Shown: positions 1 to 12,535, numbered from the stretch's first letter. The stretch is 64,000 nt of DNA from Aporrectodea caliginosa (GCA_020284085.1 JACEVL010000271.1:296033-360032), one strand, 5' to 3'. Made by a program: numbers and translations. Notes: generated by a model from the sequence alone, not told the origin.

Positions 1-1000
1 CTCGAGAGCTTTTGTGTACGTCGTATTTTGTGTATCGTATTCGTATAGCTGTATATTATAGCCTATTTTATAGTACGTATACCATTGACGCAAAATGACG
101 TGTGACGGCTAATTTAACAACGTTGGTTGAGCCTTCGGCATACGTTGAGCAATCAGTTTTGGCTTGACCTTTCAGTCGGCAGTCCAGTCGAGTTTTGTCG
201 GCGTGCTTTCTGCAGGACTTGCAGTACATTTTTTTCACAATCCGACGGTTTTCTTTCTCGACTAGCCTACATCCACATCGAACGAGTCACCTAATTTGTA
301 AATATGTACTTATGTTGCTGCTATTTAAGAAGTTTATATTTTTATACACTCTTATAGTTAAATTATTTTACAGGGTTTAAGTTTTTATTCTTACCAAGGT
401 GGCCTATACCTTCACTAGCATAAATAGACGTACTAGAGATGTCGATAATATTACAGAGATGTAGTGATATTGGTGATGTTATTGACTACGTTTGTTTATA
501 GTGCTTGATACCTACTAGAGATGTGTGTATGCATAGGGACATTTGTGACCGATGCTTTTAGCTGCTTTAATTAACCTAATAATTTACTTATATAACAAAG
601 ATTTGTACTCACCTAAAACGCTGCATGTTTAAAGTAATATATTATGCATCCATGCTATATGAATTTAAAGATGCCACTATATTGTTTTATCGGTTTGTGA
701 TTGATTTTGTGATGCTGAACTGTGTCTGTTGCCGCCCATATAAAATGGCACCGATAGTGACGATTTACAACTGCAGTTGAAATGGATATTTTATTCTTCC
801 GACATCTAGCTACTAAATTTTAAATACATCTGCTGAACATCAACACTGACCTTTTAAGCTTTATACACCTAGCGAATGTATTTTTAACACTTTCTAAGTT
901 TTTGTTAAATACTGCTGAACTCTGCCACTGAAGTGTAATCTTATATAGTATCTTATTCATAGGGGCTATGCTTCTTTAGTTGTAATATTACAACTATAAT
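1..1000 (+). repeat. Spacer S1 and end of a preceding inverted unit
   Basis: Bases 1-127 repeat 23,221-23,347, the outer end of copy B, so the window opens inside another inverted unit. Bases 128-1,000 are the 873-bp turnaround spacer, repeated almost base for base at 23,348-24,220. Bases 1-361 also reappear inverted at about 3,619-3,978. The spacer is AT-rich with no convincing ORF; a TATAAA at about 740 is not enough to call a promoter. Confidence 0.9.
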
Positions 1001-3582
1001 ACCAACGTTGTTAAATTAGCCGTCACACGTCATTTTGCGTCAATGGTATACGTACTATAAAATAGGCTATAATATACAGCTATACGAATACGATACACAA
1101 AATACGACGTACACAAAAGCTCTCGAGGTCGATCGCGCACCGATCGCCTACGCAATCCGGCGCGATCGATTTTCCAATCGCCTTCTATTTTCAAATGAGA
1201 AGCTCTGTTTATATTCTGAAGAAGCATGGCCATGTTTTCATAAGTCTCTTTCAGCTGCACAGAATGCCCAACAGGCACTGATGCATATCTCTTACCATTA
1301 TGCAAGAGAACTGCTTTTAGGCTTCGCTTGGAAGAATCGATGAAAATTCTCCATTCACTTGCATTGTAAGTGACTCCCAACTTTGTTATTTATCCAGGAA
1401 TATCTTAGCAAAATACAAGAGATTCAATCTCTGAGAAATAGCATGTAAATTCTTCACGGTTTCTGTACCACGAGAATGGCGTGCTAGGTGCCAGCAAATT
1501 CTTGGCTCTCAAGCGTGATCCCAGAAGTTCTGCCGAAAATTTTGGCAGGTCTAAGTCTCGAATGAGATCATTTAGCTCTGCCAGAGAGAAAGTTTCAGCA
1601 ATATCTGGATTGTCTGAAACATAGTTGTCTGTACCAGTGTCATCATCACTTTCTGAACTCGACTCACTTTCTGTCATACAGTCCGCAATATCCTTTGGTA
1701 CTTGAACAGGAAGGCTGCAACCAGCATGGGGTACCGGACTCTAGGCCGATGGCAAATTTGGATAAGAAATTTCCTTTTTATTCTTGTTATTGTAGCCTTT
1801 AGTATTTACCAAACAAAGTAGCAGTCATCAACATGATTTCTAGACTAGCACCAGACCATAGCAACTCCAAAGCTTAGTGATTTCTTTACACCTTTGCTCC
1901 AGTTTCTTAGACGTGTCACACATGTCTTGCATACGACGTGAGGCGCCCATGATTTGTCTTGGTCTCCTAACTTCATACCAAAATAAGCTTTCTGCAAAAA
2001 CCCGGTTCTGTTCTGTCTTGGTTTATGCAAAGTTTGGCTTCCACAGATGTAACAAAATGAATCAGGTGAACAGTATGGGAATTGTAAAAAATAACTGGGG
2101 GTTAGACGTTGATTTATGTGCAGTTTGGGTGTGAAATGTAGACTTTACTATGGGAGCCTAAGAAAGACTAGGGGTGTTGACCCCCCCCAACTTGCGGCAA
2201 TTTTTACCCTGCAGGTGAATTAACACAACGTCTTCTAAAGTAACCGCTTACAGATTCAGCCATGTTGATTATGATAATGGTGATTGTCAGGAAAACCCTA
2301 CGTCATACCAAAAAACGGATATCATTTTCGAAATCAGCAGACTAAAATCTTTTAGAAAAATATGTTTTGGGCCGAACATCAGAAATCATGCATAGTAGTG
2401 TTATTAACGTTCTATATCTGAGAAACTTAATACAATATTCCTGATAACATCGCCTATTAACTTCAACTCTGCAATTGCGCTTCGGAACTGTCCTAGAACC
2501 AATTCTTGATATAGATAAGAGGAAGAAGACGCTGATCATGTTCGTCATGCCACAGCGTCGTCAAGCAACAACGATGCCTTTCAGCTTCTTGTCTAAGAAC
2601 TTACAGAGCCACTGTAATAATAATCAAAACATCAGTCGATGGTAGAAATATTCTTTGACACAATATAGAATTTACATAGAATCAAAATAATAAATTAATT
2701 AATCTTCATAATAAGTTTTTTTTAATCTAAACATGTTGGAAAAGAGAAACACTTGACTCCGTTTAAAATCTAATAATCAGTAGTTGGACAACTTCACCAG
2801 AATCTTTAAAGGCTCATATCCTAAGAAAAAGCGTCCTGTAGGCCTAAATATCAGAAACAGAACGATTTACTTTAATGTATTAACAAGAAATTGGGTAATT
2901 CTTTTTTACCAGACACCAAAATTTATCCAACTTCTTTATGTGTATTTTGCAAATCTGCAATTGTAAAGTGATTGTCTGGTTGCAAAATAAATGATTGATT
3001 TGATTTGATTTATATGTTCAATTTAAAATGGAAGATTGATGAAAATAATTCTCTGCTCAAGTAGAAGTGAAAAGACAATAATTTTAATAAATTTTGGTGG
3101 TTGCATAAGAAAACAAGTATTAGCAAATGAAGATCATAAACACAAATGCAAATTTACCTTAATTTTAAATTTAAAGATGTAATTCTCTTAAGTTATTGTC
3201 TTAAGCACCGAATTATTTAAAATTGAAAATCAAAATCCGTCGCTTGCTCGGATCGTTGTTAGCCACAAAGAATCGACCTTTTTTCTCATCCAGAAGAATC
3301 CTCGATGGATATTGTAGTCCGTGTTTTCCATCTTTTGAGAGAATTTCTCTCCTAAATTCCAAATCTTGATCCAGTAAAAGAATTCGATGGTTTGACTTAT
3401 CAACGACCATCACGAATCCATTTCCATCGACGGACAAATGAACTGGATGATTCATTTGTCCAATGGTAGATCCGTGTTTTCCACCGAATGACTTTTTAAG
3501 TTTTCCATCTACATCCACTATGCAAACTCTATCCAGACCACCATCACCAATGACCTTTACCATTGGAAATGGACCATTGGCC
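1001..3582 (+). repeat. Truncated unit copy A'
   Basis: Direct copy of 24,221-26,79x (start of copy C), offset 23,220 over most of its length and nearly identical. It holds the decayed repeat-associated gene, AT-rich non-coding DNA, a LINE-like tail with GATTT repeats (about 2,990-3,012), and the 3' part of the NHL exon. Homology stops abruptly at 3,582 inside the NHL exon, at a sequence meaning ANGP on the coding strand. Confidence 0.9.
1168..2054 (-). pseudogene. Decayed repeat-associated zinc-binding-like protein gene, copy A'
   Basis: Three minus-strand reading blocks join into one ancestral protein: a CYICGSQ..GDQDKSWAPHVVCKTCV block, a SESDDDTGTDNY acidic block, and a SEWRIFIDSSKRSLKAVLLHNG block. 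From memory these resemble, in this order, an uncharacterised protein family common in repeats of cnidarians, insects and other invertebrates. Its function is unknown to me. The gene is dead: a stop follows MVWC, a frameshift lies near CYF, a TAG replaces a codon after LPSA, and homology ends at GDWKI where the family normally continues. Family assignment is recall, not a search. Confidence 0.5.
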
Positions 3583-3584
3583 AA
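3213..3584 (-). pseudogene. NHL-repeat exon, 5'-truncated, copy A'
   Basis: The minus strand encodes about 120 residues of an NHL beta-propeller. Two blades are visible: NHPVHLSVDGNGFVMVVDKS followed by NHRILLLD, then LQYPSRILLDEKKGRFFVAN ending RRILIFNFK and a stop. This is the C-terminal end of the exon seen whole in copies B and C. The N-terminal blades are missing because the copy breaks at 3,582. No promoter or upstream exon is present, so it is a pseudogene fragment. Confidence 0.8.
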
Positions 3585-3618
3585 AAAATTTAAAAATTTG
3601 GGGAAAAGCCCAAAAGGT
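3583..3618. other. Filler at the A'/A rearrangement junction
   Basis: A 36-bp AT-rich stretch joins the broken NHL exon of A' to an inverted piece of the spacer. I find no matching sequence in either parent region. Its look is that of non-templated or multiply templated DNA left by end joining. Confidence 0.6.
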
Positions 3619-4041
3619 AACTATAAGAGTGTATAAAAATATAAACTTCTTAAATAGCAGCAACATAAGTACATATTTACAAATTAGGTGACTCGTTCGA
3701 TGTGGATGTAGGCTAGTCGAGAAAGAAAACCGTCGGATTGTGAAAAAAATGTACTGCAAGTCCTGCAGAAAGCACGCCGACAAAACTCGACTGGACTGCC
3801 GACTGAAAGGTCAAGCCAAAACTGATTGCTCAACGTATGCCGAAGGCTCAACCAACGTTGTTAAATTAGTCGTCACACGTCATTTTGCGTCAATGGTATA
3901 CGTACTATAAAATAGGCTATAATATACAGCTATACGAATACGATACACAAAATACGACGTACACAAAAGCTCTCGAGGTCGATCGCGCACCGATCGCCTA
4001 CGCAATCCAGCGCGATCGATTTTCCAACCAGCCATTGATGT

Positions 4042-4901
4042 TCATTGTATTTTATATATATTCTGAAGAAGCATAGCCATGTCTTCATAAGTCTCTTTCA
4101 GCTGCACAGAATGCCCAACAGGCACTGATGCATATCTCTTACCATTATGCAAGAGAACTGCTTTTAGGCTTCGCTTGGAAGAATCGATGAAAATTCTCCA
4201 TTCACTTGCATTGTAAGTGACTCCCAACTTTGTTATTTATCCAGGAATATCTTAGCAAAATACAAGAGATTCAATCTCTGAGAAATAGCATGTAAATTCT
4301 TCACGGTTTCTGTACCACGAGAATGGCGTGCTAGGTGCCAGCAAATTCTTGGCTCTCAAGCGTGATCCCAGAAGTTCTGCCGAAAATTTTGGCAGGTCTA
4401 AGTCTCGAATGAGATCATTTAGCTCTGCCAGAGAGAAAGTTTCAGCAATATCTGGATTGTCTGAAACATAGTTGTCTGTACCAGTGTCATCATCACTTTC
4501 TGAACTCGACTCACTTTCTGTCATACAGTCCGCAATATCCTTTGGTACTTGAACAGGAAGGCTGCAACCAGCATGGGGTACCGGACTCTAGGCCGATGGC
4601 AAATTTGGATAAGAAATTTCCTTTTTATTCTTGTTATTGTAGCCTTTAGTATTTACCAAACAAAGTAGCAGTCATCAACATGATTTCTAGACTAGCACCA
4701 GACCATAGCAACTCCAAAGCTTAGTGATTTCTTTACACCTTTGCTCCAGTTTCTTAGACCTGTCACACATGTCTTGCATACGACGTGAGGCGCCCATGAT
4801 TTGTCTTGGTCTCCTAACTTCATACCAAAATAAGCTTTCTGCAAAAACCCGGTTCTGTTCTGTCTTGGTTTATGCAAAGTTTGGCTTCCACAGATGTAAC
4901 A
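4042..4901 (-). pseudogene. Decayed repeat-associated protein gene, copy A
   Basis: Same three minus-strand blocks as in A', with the same internal stops. It carries changes of its own: NMAML becomes DMAML, and the 5' boundary after LLQN is replaced by unrelated sequence (IYKIQ then stop). The private changes show that A separated from the other copies first. Confidence 0.5.
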
Positions 4902-6068
4902 AAATGAATCAGGTGAACAGTATGGGAATTGTAAAAAATAACTGGGGGGTTAGACGTTGATTTAGGTGCAGTTTGGGTGTGAAATGTAGACTTTACTATG
5001 GAGCCTAAGAAAGACTAGGGGTGTTGACTCCCCCCAACCCGCGGCAATTTTTACCCTGCAGGTGAATTAACACAACGTCTTCTAAAGTAACCGCTTACAC
5101 ATTCAGCCATGTTGAATATGATAATGGTGATTGTCAGGAAAACCCTACGTCATACCAAAAAACGGATATCATTTTCGAAATCAGCAGACTAAAATCCTTT
5201 AGAAAAATATGTTTTGGACCGAACATCAGAAATAATGCATAGTAGTGTTATTAACGTTCTATATCTGAGAAACTTAATACAATATTCCTGATAACATCGC
5301 CTATTAACTTCAACTCTGCAACTGCGCTTCGGAACTGTCCTAGAACCAATTCTTGATATAGATAAGAGGAAGAAGACGCTGATCATGTTCGTCATGCCAC
5401 AGCGTCGTCAAGCAACAACGATGCCTTTCAGATTCTTGTCTAAGAACTTACAGAGCCACTGTAATAATAATCAAAACATCAGTCGATGGTAGAAATATTC
5501 TTTGACACAATATAGAATTTACATAGAATCAAAATAATAAATTAATTAATCTTCATAATAAGTTTTTTTTAATCTAAACATGTTGGAAAAGAGAAACACT
5601 TGACTCCGTTTAAAATCTAATAATCAGTAGTTGGACAACTTCACCAGAATCTTTAAAGGCTCATATCCTAAGAAAAAGCGTCCTGTAGGCCTAAATATCA
5701 GAAACAGAACGATTTACTTTAATGTTTTAACAAGAAATTGGGTAATTCTTTTTTACCAGACACCAAAATTTATCCAACTTCTTTATGTGTATTTTGCAAC
5801 TCTGCAATTGTAAAGTGATTGTCTGGTTGCAAAATAAATGATTGATTTGATTTGATTTGATTTATATGTTCAATTTAAAATGGAAGTTGGATTGATGAAA
5901 ATAATTCTCTGCTCAAGTAGAAGTGAAAAGACAATAATTTTAATAAATTTTGGTGGTTGCATAAGAAAACAAGTATTAGCAAATGAAGATCATAAACACA
6001 AATGCAAATTTACCTTAATTTTAAATTTAAAGATGTAATTCTGTTAAGTTATTGTTTTAAGCACCGAA

Positions 6069-6955
6069 TTATTTAAAATTGAAAATCAAAATCCGTCGCT
6101 TGCTCGGATCGTTGTTAGCCACAAAGAATCGACCTTTTTTCTCATCCAGAAGAATCCTCGATGGATATTGTAGTCCGTGTTTTCCATCTTTTGAGAGAAT
6201 TTCTCTCCTAAATTCCAAATATGCATCCAGTAAAAGAATTCGATGGTTTGACTTATCAACGACCATCACGAATCCATTTCCATCGACGGACAAATGAACT
6301 GGATGATTCATTTGTCCAATGGTAGATCCGTGTTTTCCACCGAATGACTTTTTAAGTTTTCCATCTACACCAACTATGCATACTCTATGCTGATCACGAT
6401 CACCATGACTGACCACGAAATGACCATTGGTCAGTTTAATGGGCATGCCATGGACGACGAATACCAGCGTCTGACAATAGATTGATTTCACGGAGCAATT
6501 GTCCATCTGGCGAATATTCGTTTAACTTATATTTAAAAAACAGCTAAGATGACATTCGATTCGCCTGTAACAGATAGACCCCATCCATAATCTTCTCCTG
6601 TTGACCATTTCTTTATTAAATTTCCATTTGGATCAACTCTGAAGATTGGGTATTCGTGAAACTTAAACGGCCTTTTGTAATCGATGATGTAGAGACATTT
6701 ATTTCTGTCGCAGGATCCTATGTCTAGTGGATCAATTAATTCCTTCAAATTCCATCGACGTTTGAAGCTTAATTTACGTTTATTGTAAACTTCAACATCT
6801 GAATTCCTTTCACTCAAAACAAACAATTCTTTGTCTAAGATCGTCAATCCCCGAATTTGTTTGGTGTCTTTTTCCTCAGCTTTTGTTCTGATCGTCTTCA
6901 CTAAAACTGGATCCGATTTGTATCGAAGTTCGTCTGAAAGTAGTAATAGATCCAT
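6069..6955 (-). pseudogene. NHL-repeat exon, broken, copy A
   Basis: Minus strand: an N-terminal block (MDLLLLSDELRYKSDPVLV ... DVEVYNKRKL ... DPNGNLIKKW) runs to a stop at 6,533. The C-terminal blades (NHPVHLSVDG; SRILLDEKKGRFFVAN) follow in another frame. A thymine run of 6 (5 would keep frame) and an extra base near the MPIK block cause the breaks. A keeps the EYPIF codons that B and C have lost by a 2-nt deletion, so this part is closer to the ancestral state. NHL propellers usually bind protein or RNA as the C-terminal domain of TRIM-NHL proteins. Confidence 0.75.
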
Positions 6956-7608
6956 TAAAACTCTATTTAATATTTGGATTTGGGACTATTGCATAATTGT
7001 AAACAAATATAAATTGGAACGTGAGTACTAATGCATGCGGCAACGACGATGAACGTAATGATAATACGTGGACGATATTAAGACCGAGACAAATTGAGGC
7101 CAACAGAATGATACAGGCGCAGAAATGGTCAGTGAAAAGTAGAGTGACAAACAGGCACGGGCGGATGAACATAGACAGTCGCACAGGAAAGGGAAAGGTA
7201 AAGATAGAGTAAGAAATATGAGGTGCAGGAAGTGTAGATTTATCATTAGAGTATGAAAAGCCGTGTCCTCGAAAGTGAATTGCTGCCATCAGTGGTGAAG
7301 GTCTTGGCTGAAGTACCACCTAGGGCGCTACGCGAGCGAGGTGGACAGGCTCAGCAGAAACTCTGAAAAAGCTGGCAAACGTGGGCGGCATCGCCGCCTC
7401 TGATACCACAAGATAGTGGATATCAGAGCCAGTCCTAAGCCTGGAACTCTCTTTAAGGGAGAAATGCGAAGGTCGAACGGATGGGGGTGTAGATACTCCG
7501 TTCGTAAAGAAAAATACGTATGAAATCCCAATGCAAGCATTGGACTCTGACGGGCCTCGGCCCATGGATCCGATACAAGCTTTGGACGGACCTTCGGCCC
7601 ATGGATCC

Positions 7609-7619
7609 TGATGATGATA

Positions 7620-7658
<39 letters not shown>

Positions 7659-7677
7659 CTGATGATGATGATGATGC

Positions 7678-7746
<69 letters not shown>
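7609..7746 (+). repeat. (GAT)n microsatellite, copy A
   Basis: About 46 ATG/GAT trinucleotides with a few GCT interruptions, next to two imperfect copies of a motif containing CCCATGGATCC. This tract and the flank back to about 7,320 have no counterpart in locus D, so it probably arrived as a transposon with a microsatellite tail. Confidence 0.9.
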
Positions 7747-7747
<1 letters not shown>

Positions 7748-8179
7748 GAAATGAATATATTTCGATTCCTCATAAACAATTATAGTCTATATGCATTTCA
7801 ACGCTGAACCCGATGCTACCTAATGTCAACTATTTTTTTAGCATCGGTGCATTTTGTTTCTAAACTTGAATCGAATGACCGGCGCTCAGTACAGATAAAC
7901 CTAGTCAGAAAATTGTAATGTAGCCTACTAGTAATTCTTCACCTGCAATGAGGGTTACAAGACATTTTTATTTCGATGTCTCAAGATTCCTTAAGATGTT
8001 AAAAGATGCCTTAAGATGACATAAGGTGCCATGGAATGTCTTTTCTGCCGTAAGAAGTCGCTGTCGCTAAACTCTTGGAATCCACAATTTGTTTAAATGC
8101 GCAATTAGAAAATGTTAAGTGTTTTGTTGCAAATGTCGGATTAAAAATAATTATCTGAGAAAGTGCAGCTATCAAAATC

Positions 8180-9770
8180 GGTACCCCGTCAGGACAGCCA
8201 GAGCAAATCGGCCCCGACAAAACGGCCCCGACAAATGGGCCCCGACAAAACAACCCCGACAAATGGGCCCCGGACAAAACGGCCGGCGACAAAACGGCCC
8301 CGTCTCAAAACGACCCTCGTCAAAATGGCCTCAACAAAACAGCCCCGTCATTTCGACCTCTGTCATAACGACCCCCGTGACCCGTCATATCGACCACCGT
8401 CATATCTGCCCCCGTCAAACCGGCCACAGTCATATCGACCCCAGTCATATCGGCCCATCACAAAATATCTCATGTTCCAAATACTTTTAAGTTGGTTTGA
8501 TGAAAAGAATTCTTTTGCTTAAATAAAAGTCGTAGTGGTAAAATCGTAGTTTACGTTGCCAAGTTACTTATGTGGTCAGTTTAAAATGGATATTGAAAAA
8601 CTAGCTTTTTACCAGCGTTCGCGGGTTTCCCCAGGCGTAATTTTAACGGCTGCAAATAAAGGCTTCTTACTATATTTGCTGATGAGGCTTCAAATATTTA
8701 AAAAATGTCCATATATCTGAATGGAAACGATATTTAGAGGTGAACATAGTTGCTTAGCCCGTGTACTGCACGGGTTATCTCTACCTTATAATTATAGGCA
8801 ATATTATTTGTTCCCCGTACTACACGGGTTATCTCTACCTGAAATAGGCATATTATTTGTTCCCCGTACTACACGGGTTATTTCTAAATTATAATACGCT
8901 TTTTATTTTCCGTTAGCCAGCGTGACGTAAGATTGCATAGTTAGCCGCGTGACGTAATTTTAATATTGCATATTTAGTGACGTGGACAAATGGGCATGCT
9001 ATAGCCAGTATTATAAGATAGCCTCGCCGAGCCGAAACAGTTGTAAATTTAAAATGTCCATATATCGGCGTTTAAATAAAATTGCTAGCTGAAAATAGTC
9101 GCGTTGAATTAGACGTTGCGTAATAATGTTTTGTAAATTTTTTAAAATCGCGAAACCGTTCCTAGTTTCGGAGCCTTTAGCCGGACAACTAAACACATAC
9201 ATACATACATACGGAAGGACATCGTAAACAGACTAAGAATTATAATATAAGATAATTCGTTGCGTAAATAGAAGTTGTGCTCTATGATAGTTGTCATTGA
9301 AAGTATTTAAATAATTAAATACGCCAACCAGTTAGCATTAGACGATGGTCCCCGCAGTCCATTGTCCAGCTGAACAGTCGCTTGAGGCCTCATTTCCAAC
9401 ATAGTTTGTCAGCGTAAGCTTAAAAGTACTGGCAACATTGGATATTTTGTATGGGGCCGATAGGCTATGACTGGGGGCCGATATGACTAAGGGCCGATAT
9501 GACGGGGGCCGATATGACGGGGGGCTCATTTCAACATAGTTTGTCAGCGTAAGCTTAAAAGTACTGGCAACATTGGATATTTTGTATGGGGCCGATATGA
9601 CTGGGACCGATATGACTGGGGCCGATATGACGGGGGCCGATATGACGGGGGGCGATTTCACGGGGGCCGATTTGACTGGACTGTTTTGTCGAGGCCATTT
9701 TGACGGGGGTCGTTTTGTCGGGGCCGCTTTGTCGGGGCCGATTTGTCCTGGGCCGTTCTGACGGGTCACC
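8180..9770 (+). mobile_element. Minisatellite-TIR foldback transposon, copy A
   Basis: 1,591 bp flanked by the direct repeat ATCAAAATC (8,171-8,179 and 9,771-9,779). Both ends read inward as GGT..CCCGTCAG then tandem 15-mers built on GGCCCCGACAAA and GGCCCCGTCATA. The left end here has drifted (GGACAGCC instead of GAACGGCC). The interior has three copies of a segment with CCCGTACTACACGGG (8,810-8,880) and ACAT repeats near 9,190. No transposase ORF; the repetitive GPS-type reading frames are not genes. Confidence 0.8.
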
Positions 9771-9985
9771 ATCAAAATCTGCAGACAACCGGCTCTTAGA
9801 CAAATATTCAACCTTTATTGTTAGATGAGTAATTAGTCTTCTACCTTTTAATCGACGCCTTTCTTTAATTTGTTTACAAAGTTGTTCGTTTTCTTCCATC
9901 CATGCTTTTTGCTGTTGTTCATGTTTGTGTTCGATGCTCAAAATCTTCTCTTTGTTATCTATGACAAGAGCAGCAATCATGCATG
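9771..9985 (-). pseudogene. Second coiled-coil exon, copy A
   Basis: Minus strand reads MIAALVIDNKEKILSIEH, then EENEQLCKQIKERRRLKGRR, ending SRLSADFDG directly at the minisatellite transposon. Heptad-like spacing suggests a short coiled coil. The equivalent exon at 61,939-62,204 keeps an AG acceptor and continues to its own stop; here the acceptor AG is AA and the frame runs into transposon repeats, so the product would be chimeric. Confidence 0.55.
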
Positions 9986-10204
9986 TCAATTTTATATTCA
10001 ATTTTATGTGAATCACAAACTTTAGTTAATAGAGCATTTGAGATCAGAAAAACAACACACCAGCCCAAGTGACTGAGACTAAATTTACCCTCTTGATTAC
10101 AAGTCAACACCTCGTCGACTTACATCCGATCGTGACATCCATAAATTTATTGAGAAGTCGTTATTTTTGCGGGTCCTTGCCAGTGCTGACTCTCCTACTC
10201 ATCT

Positions 10205-10265
10205 GGGGGGGTCTATCGTGAAGTGGTAACATCCCCACTGGCTTGATCGGTAGGGAAGCTTGCAT
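10205..10265 (+). repeat. tRNA-like SINE head, degenerate (copy A)
   Basis: The segment GTCTATCGTG.AGTGGTAAC resembles a tRNA-type A box and sits just before a trinucleotide tail, as in tRNA-derived SINEs. A clear B box is not visible. The same segment is at about 30,575-30,640 in C and reversed at 16,930-17,000 in B. Confidence 0.3.
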
Positions 10266-10266
10266 C

Positions 10267-10487
<221 letters not shown>

Positions 10488-10529
10488 ATTGCTGTATCAA
10501 ACTGACTGGCCAAATTGACTCTAACATTA

Positions 10530-10615
10530 TTTAGAATGACGCAAGGAGCGCCTCTGAGTTGGAATCTTGAACGGGCGTTATATAAATGTTTGGAATGTTT
10601 GGAATGAATGAATTT
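10530..10615 (+). mobile_element. LINE 3' end, copy A
   Basis: Contains GCGCCTCTGAG and GGGCGTTATATAAATG, then a TTTGGAATG repeat tail. The pattern (GCGCCTCTGA, a TTATA box, short repeat tail) is shared with LINE 3' ends at 39,540, 55,970 and 61,750. Absent from locus D. Same insertion in B (about 16,605-16,690) and C (about 30,890-30,970). Confidence 0.65.
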
Positions 10616-10745
10616 TGTTTCTTGACGTTATTGAAAGCGTAGAGAAGATCAGAATAGTTTGCAGGACCTTGGTGGACCCTTTAAAACTGCGCTATATTAA
10701 AATAATTGTCTTCATACATACAGGTGCAAAGACATACACGCATAC

Positions 10746-11500
10746 CTGTTTTCGTTGTCTCTAGTTCTTTCCTGAGTTTCTGGACGTTGGCTTCTAATGT
10801 CGTCACTGTCGCTTTATATGTGTTCAATTCTTCAACTAATTTGCGATTGTTGGTCTGACGTGAATTGTTGGTCGTTTGCTCTGCTTTAAGTTCCTGCTTT
10901 AATTTGTAATTGTTGGTTTGAAGTAAATTGTTGGTCGTTTTCTCTGTATCAAGTTCCTGCTTTAATTTGTCGTTGTTGGTTTGAAGTGAATTGTTGGTCG
11001 TTTTCTCTGTTTTAAGTTCCTGCTTTAGTTTGTCGTTGTTGGCCTGAAGTGAATTGTTGGTCATTTTCTCTGCTTTAACTTCCTGCTTTAGTTTGTCATT
11101 GTTGGTTTGAAGTGAATTGTTGGTCGTTTTCTCTGCTTTAAGTTCCTGCTTTAGTTTGTCGTTGTTGGTTTGAAGTGAATTGTTGGTCGTTTTTCTGCAT
11201 TGAGTTCCTGCTTTAGTTTGTCGTTGTTGGTCTGAAGCGCGTTGTTTGCGATTTTATTTTTGCCCAACTCTTGTTTTAGTCTTACTATATTAGCTTCCGC
11301 ATTTCTCTGTTCTTCTTTCAAAGTCTTATTAACCTGTACTTCCTTAGCTGCATTAATTCTCAGCTGTTCATTTGCTAACTGCAAACTTTCTTTCTCTGTT
11401 CTTTCCATTTCGATTTCCATTCTCAGGAGATCATTTTCTTTAGTTTTTTCTACTAATAGACTTTGTTTACTTCTTTTCTTTGGCTTCAGGTCACCATCAT
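10746..11500 (-). pseudogene. Coiled-coil exon with 63-bp coding repeats, copy A
   Basis: 755-bp exon on the minus strand bounded by TTTATTCAG (acceptor) and AACAG/GTATGC (donor). It encodes a basic start (KPKKRSKQSL), a Glu/Leu-rich coil, and then about seven copies of a 21-residue repeat LQTNNDKLKQELKAEKTTNN(S). One nucleotide is missing after QELNAEK, which throws the rest out of frame. Copies B and C share this lesion, so it predates the amplification. Locus D (59,780-60,199) has the same exon unbroken with two repeats. Cell role unknown. Confidence 0.75.
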
Positions 11501-12036
11501 CTGAATAAAAGTGACAACATGTTTATAGTAGAGTTAATATTCGTTTAATTTTCCGACTACTGTGACACACTTACAAACGTATCAGAGAGCTGTTATTGTA
11601 ACTGTTACTGTAAATATGACAATATATATAAAATCATCGGTAACAAGTTACTTCTCGGTGCGATAATTGTCTACTCTCAACGTAAATTCTAATCAGTCTT
11701 GTATGCGAGACATAAAACTTCGAGACCGAGACAGTGTAGACCGAGATCGAGATCAAGGCAGTTGGGAACGAGACCTATAGACCGAGACACGAGGTCCAAG
11801 ACAGTTCAACACTGAGGTGTTTAGGCATTTAGTCCACAGGGTAACACAGATAACAGAATAAACAATAAAAACCACTTGGATCCAAATCCAGAAACAATTG
11901 TTCTCTCAACTGTTGTCTACTACTAGGAGCAAGTCACTGAAGTCACCTGAATAGTATAAAGAAATTAAATATTTCAGGCATTCTAAGATCTTCTAAGCGA
12001 TTCAGGCCATACAGGTTGAGAGACGACTAGATTTGT

Positions 12037-12297
12037 TTAAATCGTTTCGCGTATGGTAGCTTTACACCAGCGGCAAATGGCACACCATTTCTTTTGTTTA
12101 TTCATGACTTTAAATTGCTTGAATGCAAATTTGTCTATTTCAGGTTCTTCATGAGACATTTTATGATTTTGTCCGGATAGAAATCGACGTAAAGTAGCAA
12201 TATCTGTTAAGCTAGTGTTAACAAGAAAGACTGCTTTCCAAACTTCCGGTGTGGTTAGCACCTCCGTCTTATTAGTTATTACATCGGCACAGGGCAA
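12037..12297 (-). CDS. Short conserved ORF, hypothetical, copy A
   Basis: 86 codons on the minus strand ending MSHEEPEIDKFAFKQFKVMN then QKKWCAICRWCK and TIRETI. The C-terminal 33 codons are recognisable at 57,854-57,953 in D (MSPKKPEIVKFAFMQFDVMN). Its CAIC..C cysteines are not kept in D. No known domain. It may be an upstream exon of the coiled-coil gene or only conserved repeat sequence; coding status uncertain. Confidence 0.3.
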   Translation of the reverse strand: MPCADVITNKTEVLTTPEVWKAVFLVNTSLTDIATLRRFLSGQNHKMSHEEPEIDKFAFKQFKVMNKQKKWCAICRWCKATIRETI

Positions 12298-12474
12298 TTT
12301 TTTAGCGCAAGAAGTTCAGAACTAAAGAGAGTTTGTGCAAGAACTATTGAGACCGCTTCTAGAAAAGAACAAGACTTTCGCTTCAAGACAGTTTCAAAAA
12401 AGTCAAGAAATGACCGCGAGAGCGATACTGAGACACTAGAGTTACTAGTTATCAATATGCAAATGCTGGCTTAA

Positions 12475-12535
12475 TTTCATACTACAATTACTGGCTTATT
12501 TTCATACTACAATTACTGGCTTAATTTTGCAATGC
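12475..12535 (+). repeat. Short tandem repeat, ~27 bp x 3
   Basis: Three imperfect copies of a motif containing CTACAATTACTGGCTTA. Mirrored at about 14,740-14,800 in B and repeated at about 32,770-32,830 in C. Confidence 0.7.

Noticed and set aside
6963..7319. 118-codon frame next to the NHL exon (also 19,887-20,243 and 27,324-27,680)
   Set aside because: Overlaps other frames equally long, no domain, and the D counterpart at 62,640-62,825 does not keep the frame.
7453..7807. Poly-Asp, poly-Ser, poly-Met and poly-His reading frames over the GAT/CAT tracts (also 19,420-19,690 and 27,690-28,170)
   Set aside because: Open frames created by trinucleotide repeats on both strands; tract length varies between copies and no conserved flanking protein exists.
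8119..8522. Pro/Arg-rich GPSHIGPS and ADMTGADLTG-type proteins (also 9,338-9,811, 17,307-17,895, 18,683-19,194, 28,376-28,887, 29,833-30,127), which look like collagen-like or pentapeptide-repeat proteins
   Set aside because: They are all frames of the 15-bp minisatellite in transposon ends; both strands and several frames stay open, as expected when the period is divisible by three.
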